A stretch of DNA of 32,938 bases from Nocardiopsis sp. CC223A (GCF_030766825.1 NZ_JASFDV010000077.1:1-32938); one strand, 5' to 3'; positions 11,701 to 17,121 are shown, counted from the stretch's first letter. Program-made: numbers and translations. The notes: generated by a model from the sequence alone, not told the origin.

Positions 11701-14700
11701 GCTGAACACCGACGGCGCCGTGATCGAGGGGGTCAGCGGCGAGAGCCGCGCCCGCGATTCGGACCAGGAGGGGACCCGGCGGTCGCAGAACACCTCGGAG
11801 AACCGGGCGCAGAACATCGGCCTGGGCGGCCAGGTCACGGAGACCGCGCGTCCGGCGGACCGCCTCCGGGAGAACCTCGACGCCGACAACGTGGCGCTGA
11901 GCGGCGCCAAGGACGGGGTGGCCGCAGGCCAGCGCGAGGGGGCCGTGGCCGAGGGGCCGGGGACCAGGCGGATGTTCCTGGTGCGCGTTCCGGCCCGGTG
12001 GCTGGTGTGGGCGGAGCACCCGGGTTCGGACACCCCGCCGGTGGGGAGTCAGAGCGACTCCTCGGTCGTGCGGTGGATCGACGAGGACCGGGCGCGCGCC
12101 TGGGGGCTGGACATCGACGCACCGGAGATCGACCGGTACTCCGCGGCGGAGGCGGCGTTCACCAAGGCCGACGCGGCCTACATCAAGGCGCGCGGGGAGC
12201 TGTTCGAGTTCGTGAACGGGGCCGACCCCGATCTCGCCGACGACACGCTGCGCCTCGACTACCGGGAGCGGGAGGGGCGGTACCGCGAACTGGAGGAGGC
12301 CAGGAACCGGGCGATGCGGGCGATGGTCGACGCCCTGCGCGATCTGCGCGCGCTCAACCCGCGGACGGCGGGACCGCCGGCGGACGCGTCGGCGGAGGCC
12401 GAGGGCGGGGACACAGGAGGCGGGGACACAGGAGGCGGGGACACAGGAGGCGGGGACACAGGAGGCGGGGACACAGGAGGCGGGGACACAGGAGGCGGGG
12501 ACACCCGCGACACCCCCACAGAAGAGACACCCACGAGAACACCGGCGGACGCACCGGCGGACACCCCCGCCGAGGAGTCCGCCGTCGCCCCCGGCGGTGA
12601 CCCGTCGCAACGGTCGCCGAAGGCCGACGACCCCCTCCAGGACCCGGGCGCCTCCCGGGAGGAGAACGGCGGCGACCGCCGCGAGCGCCGGGGCGGGGCC
12701 ACCCGGTCCGGCGGCCCCCACGGGATCGACGACGGGGACGACTTCTTCGTCACCGACCGGATCCCCGGTAGGCCCGCTCCGAACACGCACCTCATGACCC
12801 CGGCGCTGCCCGCCGACCCGCCCGCCGCCACGGAGGTGGACGACGGCGGATCCGACCTCTACGACGCCACCCCGCCGCGTTCCCCCCGTGTGGCCCCGGT
12901 TCGCATCCCCCTGACGGACTCGCCGACCGACCCCGCCGCCACGGACCCCGAACCGGCACATGCGAGCACCGGGACCGAGGAATCCGCCGAAGGCGAACCC
13001 CCGCCGCCGGAACCGGCGGCCACGGTGACGACCGAGGAGGAGGGCGGCACCGGCACCGGCACCGAGGGCGGGAAGAAGCCCGCCCTCCCCGCGCCGGAAC
13101 CGCACACCGCCACGGCGGCCGTGGAGACCACCCGGATGGAGGAGAGCCGCGTCCCCGGGCCCCCGGCCCCCCTTCTCCCGCACGGGACAGAGACGTCCCT
13201 CACCTCGGACACCTCCGTCCGCGTCGGCCTCGGAGCCCACGGGAGCGAACGCGGCACGGACCCGGCCGATGAGGCGGTATCGACCACTCCACCCGCTCAC
13301 GGCCTGGGCCGCACGGACGCCGCCGGCATCCTCCGCTTCCCCGACGAGAGACACGTCAACGACTACGGCGACCTCCTGCACGACCCCGGCTTCAACCCCA
13401 ACACCTACGACGCGCTCCCACCCCGGACACGCAGATACGTCGACGCCTACACCGCCGAGAGCTGGATCGCCGAGTTCTCCCGCCTCCGGCCCCTGGACGA
13501 AGCGACCGTCCAGGCCGAACTCGACCGGCGCCGGGAGGAAAGCCGCACCCACCCCGGCTGGACCCTCTACGAGATCAACAACGACCGCTGGCCCGCCCTG
13601 GAGATCCTCCCCCGCCTGCTCGACGGCGGACGGCTCACCCCCGAACAGGAGCGGGTCGTCCGGAGCGTGCTGGACTCCCCCCACCCGGACGCCGCCCTGG
13701 AGAACCTCCGCGGCGACGCGGGCCCCGCCGGGCTGATCGCCGACACCCTCCGCGACAAACGCGGACGCGGCCACTACCCCGACGCGGACGACGTCCTGGG
13801 CATCATCGACCACCTGGACCGCGCCACCGCGCCGCCCCTGCCCGAAGGAGTGGAGGCCGTACGCGGCGTGTACGGCTTCGAACACCTCGCCCCCGGCACC
13901 ACCACCGACCCCTCGCCCCTGGTCGGACGGACCTTCACCGACCCCGGCTTCATGTCCGTCTCCCTGGGACCCCGGCCCAGCGCCGCCGGCGGCTCGGCCA
14001 CCGACCTGGTCCGCTTCACCCTCCCGCCCGGGACCCGGGGGCTGTGGGTCGGCGACCGCAGCCTGCACCCCGGCGAACGCGAGATCGTCCTCGCCCGCGA
14101 CACCACCTACCGCATCACCTCCTACGAACCCCGGGGCCGCGGACACATCCTCCACGCCGAAATCCTGCCGCCGGGGCACACCGCACCGCCGCCGACCGAG
14201 ACGACGGAGGAACCGGACACCGGTGAGGGGGAGCCGCCCACGGTCATGTCCCCCGCTCCGCCCGGCCCGCCTGGGGCGTCCGGGGCGTCCGGGGCGACGG
14301 GAACGCGGGGCGGGGGCGGCCTCCCGGGACCGACACCGCCGGGCCCCGCCGGCACCGGGTCCGGTACCGAAGCCGGCACCAGCGTGCCGCACCTCCGGGA
14401 AACCCCGCCGGAGCCCCCGGTCGACTCCTCGCCACCGAAGTTCGGCGAGGACCGCCAGGCCACGCTGAACAGTATGTTCTCCCAGGCGCTGACCCCGCCG
14501 TCCCCGCTCCCCGGCGGTACCGGACGCACCGGCCCCGCCGCCGAGGGGGGACGGCGCGAACGAGAGGCCTCGGAGGTTCCGAGCCGGGTCCAGGTCCCCG
14601 CATCCGAAACCTCCGACGGTGACGTCCTGTCCACTCCGCCGGAGGCTTCCACCGGGCGGACCGCCACCGAGGACGTACCCACCCCGGCACCCTCAGAAGG

Positions 14701-15253
14701 CGCGGAGGCAGGTGAGACCCCGGCCGTGCCCGAGGGGGACTCCCCTCTGGAGACCGTGACGACCGTTGTGGCCGCCGAAGGGACATCGGGCGACGGAGGC
14801 GGAGACGGAGACGGGAACGGGGTGGCGAGCGGATCGGACGGCACGACCGCCCTGGACAAGGGCAAGGCCCCGGAAGCGAGCGTCTCACCTCCCCGCTTCG
14901 ACTTGGGCGGCACTCCCTGGTCCTCCGCCGAGGACGGCACCGTCCTCTTCGAGGGGGCGCCCTTCACGGGCGAGGTCGTCGACGACCGGCCCGACGGAAC
15001 GGTGCAGTCGCTGACGACCTACCGGGACGGTAGGAAGGACGGGCCGTACCGGGAATGGCACCCCAACGGCACGCTCCGGACCGAGGGTCGCAACGACCTG
15101 CGGTACGGCGCGGCGGGGGTCTGGCGGGAGTGGGACGCGAGCGGTCGGCTGGTCTCGGAGAAGTCGTTCGGCGAGGACGGGGAACTCGCCGCCCTGCGCC
15201 GTTGGGACGGGGACGGGCGTCTGCTGGAGGAGAAGGTCTTCCGGTCGGAGTGA
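2771..15253 (+). CDS. Giant type VII-type polymorphic toxin with CpnT-like N-terminus, ADP-ribosyltransferase domain and C-terminal YwqK/MORN repeats
   Basis: The product is 4,160 residues. Residues 1-235 are helical (MEIPDGLADL, QWPDVDED, hydrophobic helices near 115-180) and resemble the CpnT/WXG100-like N-terminus of type VII substrates. A Pro-rich linker and a second helical domain (about 350-545, shared with the giant at 30176) follow. Residues 546-1210 are disordered and rich in G, P, D and E. Residues about 1214-3190 alternate beta-rich modules with low-complexity spacers and end in a coiled coil (3127-3194). The ADP-ribosyltransferase domain spans about 3525-3800, with Arg3698, S3729-V-S3731 and E3769-R-E3771. 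The MORN-like repeats span about 4058-4160. I see no cysteine anywhere in the protein. The start could be ATG 2771 or ATG 2777; neither has a good ribosome site. The gene is followed after 186 bp by a NADAR gene, taken as its immunity gene. Secretion route, target and processing are inferred. Confidence 0.88.
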   Translation: MGMEIPDGLADLFYGLTGTQWPDVDEDRLRDVSDMYATVEYILATELPELIVVLRRKVRSTFDGRTTEYFENSLAQFTAGERDYVGEAATLAGEIRKYAKESANQVEYAKWMIIGQLVQLALEIAWAIATAKFTFGASLSWISVFKFIRSQAIRRILNWLVWNLLSHLFVAQLFGTTMDLLIQRIQMDQGNRDEWDKELTRMAAAGAFVEGLLGAGLSMGADLFLSKQLAKLFGDNLPGPPVPPPVRDTVPEPPPGPVGRGPEPNPDPPPLRDVPETVPTPSPRTPDPGPLNPPPVRDGATDPPGPPTDPPGPPPGDGPGRGGPERDGAGQDGAGQDGPSVTWPPGSVTPEFNKDLVTLFARNSNEFTGPAQRSNTASSGIGHGERFVDGAGNVFARHFGGELGEDAARALGREYAQTLLRTWNTPRATSALDDVLGGAPLPQSTRDHLARDVPDAFARTVSEFGTRWRDRLTALGIGAGSGAFEGYIGEGLTNLAFSPEQQWEASGMSAVAGAATSVVQDLAVTGGLKAVDALDGLRTLNDTPVDLPGPDAPGSRGPAPDGDDTRDRPSDPGRGDGGNGGNGGNGGTGSSSGNGGEEPVLHLRGGGGDDMSFDLGSGFGSDGDSGSDRGDGDEDGDDVSVLGPLDRSDRSDRSEPGGAGGRGGPERSATGDVPAGPPGSRGSDTPRTEAGAEPEGEGERRTPRTESTGPDIRDVPVTAPEGGNGSGPTDTGRGSGTGAASGTAVPEGGSGRSTEQGSVAEDGAAEDAPADSGVQDGAPAPVGGAPGGGERSGEAPAAAAFTGPGNGDGAETTGTDGTGQGEDGEQNRGSDEGDSSSASAEEVGHRATDTGSDTRESPHRAVPEGGGDAPAEAPGEQPAPPGVQAPPPGEAPGSRESSTNRGGGRGPAPVGRTDPASPRAGNGGDGDGTPPGATREEGVFGAQADGADGRPLTTPGEDGSGPPDRRGDETDLDVFFRSLTPSVESTAAEETVRQSDRTDTTGHRDRPEESADGGAKEGSGKKPEPPDEEAAATGDTRGEERGRPAAERDPLAVPKDGGPPLRLESTPEPEEGTEVAPEDPGPPPPKEEAPEENPKKAEESPKKAADDPPPPPPEEEEESTGTEKSAEETGGKTSEVPPPPPGEEAAEETTEETPEKAAEDPPPPPPGEEVAEESTEEAPKRVTEDPPPGGDTVTRVPPPPDPPPDPADPGTPAPLRLNYLIDSRWIESYGVRVDPDAVLATRPGLPPDVRASLRAKLGTDPRDFFSRDGVTETAADGTSYTLRLRSDDAWQEGGRDRGGAPKAKYKGLHDVQTQDSRGESGMVGSARRPVVSFQANLLGFEGLPAPAAGFRASAFGGSAVQQQSGDSGRTQILTTEMTGEGTTYSTALTAEWTPHRPPPPVTAGREDPDAGVELAPTRTESRLDRGVELVLMGGLKRRDDLPAQITFTDPFRTPDAPADRTADGEGTAPADRTADAEGTAPADGTTDGEGTTPADADGTADGDGDGTTDGDGTRTEGAPPAEAPRRYGGYLANSHPISIDSITRRVPDPGSDSATDSGSAPGSDSGTGSRTGTDSPGNGRSRWRDLLPWGSRNRPPTEAPTGLNSWIADRLGFEAPGEGSNTRRLLHRPRPGSDEPKVATHPKSGSTARRRELDRRGVLEVFADDIVMTQLPTMTDEPRTVRVPDAEGGTRLLTIWAPPTSMELVPETPKDFNMKFTDRYARGASVLANRLKGFFVAVSGGVVTRVPGDAIRVDAPYFEARFQKVWAKGRGRSDNAWDARLFHSTDTAVYRTRRTVAVWLDGDTEPMYFDASALEAVTADDVRRLDGDRPETAELERTGDPFLDREGGPTHFGDALVRDVTHADGSEVRSEAGGFPQSFFRDFAHRLLTEIDREYPGLVLPHLAIPGTPEPARSHAGWNHRRKRRTAELNTETVLARINASSFRKERDAWLSGQVEIKLIETKVLPFGNELRERRFTVPKHISVWPRTRVTGYSEAAAPLAASHTGSTTGSSAGIDRRSDKVTTVTAEGRTGVTLRSITAGVDSFGTPSKAGGVYFRAANEFRSRKQSGYGVSATTETNVKDKSGSRVLFADMEFSAWMGPDDSVVPRSSRWEAPSRTGMGRELFGGGDGVPDPVRARVELHTPRTGRRFTLDAPPEQPPAPPGKLPSSQAERLFDRGPSAFLSENLGLLSPPGEPPRLATVTEVAEDTEAPDPGTSDTGTGTGTGTGTGTGSGTGTRGSRTHTTPGDGGTVTRATDGGATPAERAAETTPPAERTTETPAGRGGRTRTPAPEPEPELRIDRTDRARRLSELFSSVQAFNPALMRRGSEIITVSSLTYASLDRDHWAFSRAASSREGAAEIITDHTSSQTLAAAPGIQRDGGSRFRVQLDDGIAPWRTRPTTVTWYVPTHVASVVLREFATMEPNQVKEISYGFGTSRNSIFSTALVARGVFSSQPTAETAEQAPRGSSAPIAQPGAELRYTPYGHGRGESSSVAFRTRREVKFTGATFEFVTHGVVLQATEHKKDFDFLFSVPRSPGTGDHTAWASHVRDAQKVMVPALWVFAEGLVDDHLTWGPDGRVRKSPHPPPQGPHRQLVLKPDLAGKGYDSRPVHVPSLISDLEQRLRRGGWELTTHSREDLIQTVTSDLNRGMTHLSGIEVRVVPTDTRWESSEATPRIKDRSRTATLDLDLRPMGSRVEQIGGKMEFVDRNIKVTSTSEQESFFRGYGKGAAIDLLAPIGNREDPGTGRQVGAISAGGTPGYRQQTQVEDASSQTRAREETQERVVFTPFAVVTTPTRVDASLRIGDQVFTTSVLDRQAQSIHPLPYLETLGPGSGSGPSGTRYTRAEFDRSEDGTYPDDWAALHRGADGHGYQDGEAGIEHVPLAIEGDGRGVLDAAVVNAALLDGWSRTGGTGLLDATEVRDAARHLDRKITDIERAAGITARKQEMLLLSLTPEATQDSVVIAEYGDTVVRTRALLNTDGAVIEGVSGESRARDSDQEGTRRSQNTSENRAQNIGLGGQVTETARPADRLRENLDADNVALSGAKDGVAAGQREGAVAEGPGTRRMFLVRVPARWLVWAEHPGSDTPPVGSQSDSSVVRWIDEDRARAWGLDIDAPEIDRYSAAEAAFTKADAAYIKARGELFEFVNGADPDLADDTLRLDYREREGRYRELEEARNRAMRAMVDALRDLRALNPRTAGPPADASAEAEGGDTGGGDTGGGDTGGGDTGGGDTGGGDTGGGDTRDTPTEETPTRTPADAPADTPAEESAVAPGGDPSQRSPKADDPLQDPGASREENGGDRRERRGGATRSGGPHGIDDGDDFFVTDRIPGRPAPNTHLMTPALPADPPAATEVDDGGSDLYDATPPRSPRVAPVRIPLTDSPTDPAATDPEPAHASTGTEESAEGEPPPPEPAATVTTEEEGGTGTGTEGGKKPALPAPEPHTATAAVETTRMEESRVPGPPAPLLPHGTETSLTSDTSVRVGLGAHGSERGTDPADEAVSTTPPAHGLGRTDAAGILRFPDERHVNDYGDLLHDPGFNPNTYDALPPRTRRYVDAYTAESWIAEFSRLRPLDEATVQAELDRRREESRTHPGWTLYEINNDRWPALEILPRLLDGGRLTPEQERVVRSVLDSPHPDAALENLRGDAGPAGLIADTLRDKRGRGHYPDADDVLGIIDHLDRATAPPLPEGVEAVRGVYGFEHLAPGTTTDPSPLVGRTFTDPGFMSVSLGPRPSAAGGSATDLVRFTLPPGTRGLWVGDRSLHPGEREIVLARDTTYRITSYEPRGRGHILHAEILPPGHTAPPPTETTEEPDTGEGEPPTVMSPAPPGPPGASGASGATGTRGGGGLPGPTPPGPAGTGSGTEAGTSVPHLRETPPEPPVDSSPPKFGEDRQATLNSMFSQALTPPSPLPGGTGRTGPAAEGGRREREASEVPSRVQVPASETSDGDVLSTPPEASTGRTATEDVPTPAPSEGAEAGETPAVPEGDSPLETVTTVVAAEGTSGDGGGDGDGNGVASGSDGTTALDKGKAPEASVSPPRFDLGGTPWSSAEDGTVLFEGAPFTGEVVDDRPDGTVQSLTTYRDGRKDGPYREWHPNGTLRTEGRNDLRYGAAGVWREWDASGRLVSEKSFGEDGELAALRRWDGDGRLLEEKVFRSE
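4491..4533 (+). repeat. 9-bp tandem repeat coding Gly-Gly-Asn in the giant toxin
   Basis: CGGGGGGAA occurs three times in a row, with diverged copies on each side. It encodes GGN units in the disordered region (about residue 577). The repeat keeps the frame because the unit is a multiple of three. A second small array, TCGGACCGG (4703-4733), encodes SDR units nearby. Confidence 0.8.
6040..6345 (+). repeat. Degenerate repeat of Pro-run plus acidic blocks in the giant toxin
   Basis: Around residues 1,090-1,190 blocks of five to six prolines (DPPPPPP, VPPPPPG, DPPPPPP) alternate with Glu/Lys-rich blocks (EEAAEETTEE, EEVAEESTEE). The period is about 30 residues. This looks like an extended spacer: stiff poly-Pro segments separated by charged, probably helical ones. 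The DNA copies have diverged, so the array is older than the 12404 array. Confidence 0.7.
7136..7300 (+). repeat. 36-bp tandem repeat (APADRTADGEGT) in the giant toxin
   Basis: Three near-identical 36-bp units begin at 7136, 7172 and 7208, with a decaying tail to about 7300. They encode a 12-residue acidic unit, APADRTADGEGT, with small changes. The array sits as a loop between beta-rich pieces (about residues 1456-1510). Confidence 0.75.
9425..9478 (+). repeat. 6-bp tandem repeat (ACCGGG) coding Thr-Gly in the giant toxin
   Basis: Nine hexamer units in a row, eight ACCGGG and one TCCGGG, encode a TG dipeptide run with one SG. The hexamer length is frame-neutral, so slippage would change only the linker length. 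Confidence 0.85.
12404..12504 (+). repeat. 15-bp tandem repeat coding GGDTG in the giant toxin
   Basis: GGCGGGGACACAGGA is repeated six times without a visible change and is followed by a partial seventh copy. It encodes a GGGDT run (about residues 3212-3245), between the coiled coil and the disordered stretch before the ADP-ribosyltransferase domain. The perfect copies point to recent expansion. Confidence 0.9.
13343..14170 (+). other. ADP-ribosyltransferase domain inside the giant toxin
   Basis: This segment (about residues 3525-3800) starts with helices (HVNDYGDLL, RYVDAYTAESW, EINNDRW, LTPEQERVVRSVL) like the helical first part of ADP-ribosyltransferase exoenzymes. The core then shows the R-S-E triad in order: EAVRGVYG (Arg3698), DPGFMSVSLG (Ser3729 and Ser3731) and PGEREIVLARDTTY (Glu3769, Glu3771). 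The ExE pair is what protein-modifying members normally carry, though DNA or nucleotide targets cannot be excluded. The domain would move ADP-ribose from NAD+ to a target. The target is unknown. Confidence 0.8.
14935..15250 (+). other. YwqK/MORN-like repeats at the C-terminus of the giant toxin
   Basis: The last 100 residues contain short repeats of the type FTGEVV, RKDGPYREWHPNGTL, AAGVWREWDASGRLV and ELAALRRWDGDGRLL. This is the pattern (G-x-W/Y-x-x-W/Y-x-x-x-G-x-L) of the MORN_2 / YwqK antitoxin-like family. Such repeats usually occur as a free immunity protein, not at the end of the toxin itself. Confidence 0.7.
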
Positions 15254-15426
15254 CCCGCGTGCCCCGGTCCGCGGAACCGTTCCGACGGCGGGGCCGAGGT
15301 CGGTCTTCCGGTCTCCCGAATGCGTGAACTCCGGTAGGGGTCGGATGGGGGCGGCCCGTCCCGCACGGCGTGCAGGCGACCGCCGCCCCTCCGGGAACAC
15401 GGCGGCGGGCGTTCGGGGCGGATCGC

Positions 15427-15432
15427 TAAGCT
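15427..15432 (+). promoter_or_regulatory. -10 element of a likely leaderless promoter for the NADAR gene
   Basis: TAAGCT fits TANNNT and lies seven bases before the A of the ATG at 15440. That spacing would place the RNA start at the start codon. The lack of a Shine-Dalgarno sequence before this ATG agrees with a leaderless transcript, common in actinobacteria. The same TAAGCT is used in the tad promoter at 29698. I see no clear -35 box. Confidence 0.5.
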
Positions 15433-15439
15433 GCCGGGC

Positions 15440-16570
15440 ATGGCGATCATGCAACCCGTCTTCCGTGAGTCCGACGGCGAACGAATCCCCGGCGAGAGCC
15501 GACCGGCGTTCATCCGCAACGGCGGCTCCTACTACCTGACCTCGTTGAAGATCTACGCCGACGGGTTGGTGGACTGCTGGGGCCTCGTGGATCTGGCGGG
15601 GTTCGCCGACCGGCTCGCCTCGGGGTGGGTGGCCACCGAGTTCGAGGCGGGGGCCGGGGCGTCAGCGCACGGTATCGGTGAATGGCGGTTCGCCGACCCG
15701 GTCTCCTACACCGACGCCGACTGCCTGCTGGCCGAGGTCCGGGACACCGTCGAGGAGCTCAACGGACGTCCCACCTCCTCCGACCGCTGCCTGGTCGCGC
15801 TGGAGGCCTACCTCGCCGACCCCGATGAGTCCCGCCGGGCCGCACTGCGCGCCGCCTACCTGGAGATCCCCTGGACGCAACGGGTCTACCTGCTGGGGGA
15901 CATGGACTCCAAGGACTGGCCGGTCCAGGTCCTGGCCTTCGGCCCCGGCGGCACCCTGACCGGCGTGTTCGAGGGCGCGACCGTCACGGAGCGGCAACAC
16001 GGGCAGGCCCTGGAGTACTTCGCCCGATGGACCGCGCAGCGGGAGAGCACCCGCGCCGACACCGGGCTCGACGGCCGATGGGAGCCCCGGGCCGAGAGCG
16101 TCGTCCTGGAACAACGCCACTTCGGGAACGACGGCACCCGGCCCGAGCCGCCGATCCTGGCCCTGCGCAACGACTTCCCGGCAGCGGTGAACGTCGACGG
16201 GGCCGTGTATCCCACCGTGCTGCACGCCTACCGGGCGGCGTCCGTCGCCGATCCCGCCGCACGGGAGGCGATCCGCACGGCCGAGAGCCTCGAACAGGTC
16301 GGACTCCTGGTGCGGGGGACACCCCGCCGCCCGGACTGGGCCGTGGCGCGTACCGCCGTGATGCTCCGGTTGCTGCGCGCCAAGTTCGAGCAGCACCCCG
16401 ACCTGGCCGAGGTCCTGCTGTCCACCGGTGACCGGACGATCCTGTACGACGATGTCGGCTCGCCCCGGTACTGGGGGCGAGCCGGAGCAGGAGCCGGGGG
16501 CCGCAACTGGGCGGGACGGCTGCTGGAGGTGGTCCGCGCCGAACTGTGCGCCGCCCGTGCGGGCATCTGA
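15440..16570 (+). CDS. NADAR-domain protein, likely immunity protein for the ADP-ribosyltransferase toxin
   Basis: The product is 376 residues. The C-terminal part (about 235-370) matches the NADAR/YbiA fold: VDGAVYPTVLHAYRA, then DWAVARTAVMLRLLRAKFEQH, LLSTGDR, PRYWG, and GRNWAGRLLEVVRAEL. NADAR enzymes cleave N-glycosidic bonds of ADP-ribose-type compounds, and some remove ADP-ribose from guanine in DNA as antitoxins to DarT1. The first 180 or so residues (YYLTSLKIYADGLVDCWGLVDL, WTQRVYLLGDMDSKDWPVQVL) form a separate domain I cannot name. The usual SEH or VEH of YbiA proteins reads VLH here, so a Glu common in the family is missing, which may matter for catalysis. It lies directly downstream of the toxin on the same strand and probably has its own promoter. 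There is no signal peptide or membrane segment, so it should act in the cytoplasm. The immunity role is an inference from position and chemistry. Confidence 0.85.
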   Translation: MAIMQPVFRESDGERIPGESRPAFIRNGGSYYLTSLKIYADGLVDCWGLVDLAGFADRLASGWVATEFEAGAGASAHGIGEWRFADPVSYTDADCLLAEVRDTVEELNGRPTSSDRCLVALEAYLADPDESRRAALRAAYLEIPWTQRVYLLGDMDSKDWPVQVLAFGPGGTLTGVFEGATVTERQHGQALEYFARWTAQRESTRADTGLDGRWEPRAESVVLEQRHFGNDGTRPEPPILALRNDFPAAVNVDGAVYPTVLHAYRAASVADPAAREAIRTAESLEQVGLLVRGTPRRPDWAVARTAVMLRLLRAKFEQHPDLAEVLLSTGDRTILYDDVGSPRYWGRAGAGAGGRNWAGRLLEVVRAELCAARAGI

Positions 16571-16662
16571 GACCGGCCGCGGTCCGCGGCACCTGCTGGG
16601 AGCGCGATGCCTGGAAGAACCGGGCCTCGCCGCCACCGATTCGGCTCGGCGCCTGACTACAG

Positions 16663-17121
16663 ATGCCGCCACGGCTTTTCGCGGCCACCCCCGACGCCGA
16701 GGTCATCACCGGCTTCCCCGGGGTCGGTGAACCGGTCGGTGCCCGGGTGCCGGCCGAGATCGGCGATGACCGGACCCGGTTCGCCGACGCACGCGCGTTG
16801 AAGGCCTACGCCGGATCGGCCCGCGTCACCCGGGCCTCCGGGCGTTGCCACAAGGTCATGCACCGCCGTGTCGAGAACCGGCGCCTGGCCGCCGCGGGCT
16901 GCGCCTGGACCTTCGCCGGTCTCCAAGGCCCCGGCCCGTGTGCCCGCTACGACCGGCGCCGCGAGGCCGGAGACCGCCACGCCGGCGCTCTGCGCAACCT
17001 GTTCGACAGGTTCTCGGGCCGCCTGTTCCACCGCCTCCGGCACGGCGTCCCCTGCAACGCGTCCCCTGCGACGCGTCCCCTGCGACGAGGACACCGCCTT
17101 CCCGAGCCCGCTCACACGCGA
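16663..17121 (+). pseudogene. IS110-family transposase, C-terminal remnant with frameshift
   Basis: From about 16675 the frame reads TPDAEVITGFPGVGEP, GARVPAEIGDDRTRFADARAL, KAYAGSARVTRASGR, VMHRRVENRRLAAAG, and GDRHAGALRNLFDRFSGRL. This is the C-terminal Tnp_2 (IS116/IS110/IS902) half of IS110 transposases. The N-terminal DEDD catalytic half is absent, and a TGA precedes the ATG at 16663. After RLRHGVPC the frame is lost and the expected ending DEDTAFPSP appears in another frame, because a 14-bp unit is present three times instead of once (17045-17086). The element cannot be active. It marks the left side of a decayed zone directly after the NADAR gene. Confidence 0.85.
17045..17086 (+). repeat. 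Three tandem copies of a 14-bp unit that frameshift the IS110 remnant
   Basis: GCGTCCCCTGCAAC is followed by two copies of GCGTCCCCTGCGAC. Removing two copies (28 bases) restores one frame through GVPCDEDTAFPSP, the expected IS110 ending. The repeat is therefore the cause of the frameshift. Confidence 0.85.

Noticed and set aside
12404..12504. The 15-bp array considered as a CRISPR or iteron cluster
   Set aside because: It lies inside a coding frame, has no spacers, and the unit length keeps the frame, so it is a coding microsatellite.
10811..14392. A 1,193-residue open frame on the minus strand, opposite the ART region
   Set aside because: It is a shadow of the giant gene for the same reason: no domain, no ribosome site, and composition typical of antisense frames in high-GC DNA.
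15261..15390. Possible terminators between the toxin and the NADAR gene (GGAAC-C-GTTCC at 15273; GGGCGGC/GCCGCCC arms)
   Set aside because: The first is only 5-bp arms with one base between, and the second has a loop of about 25 bases. In DNA this GC-rich such pairs are expected by chance.
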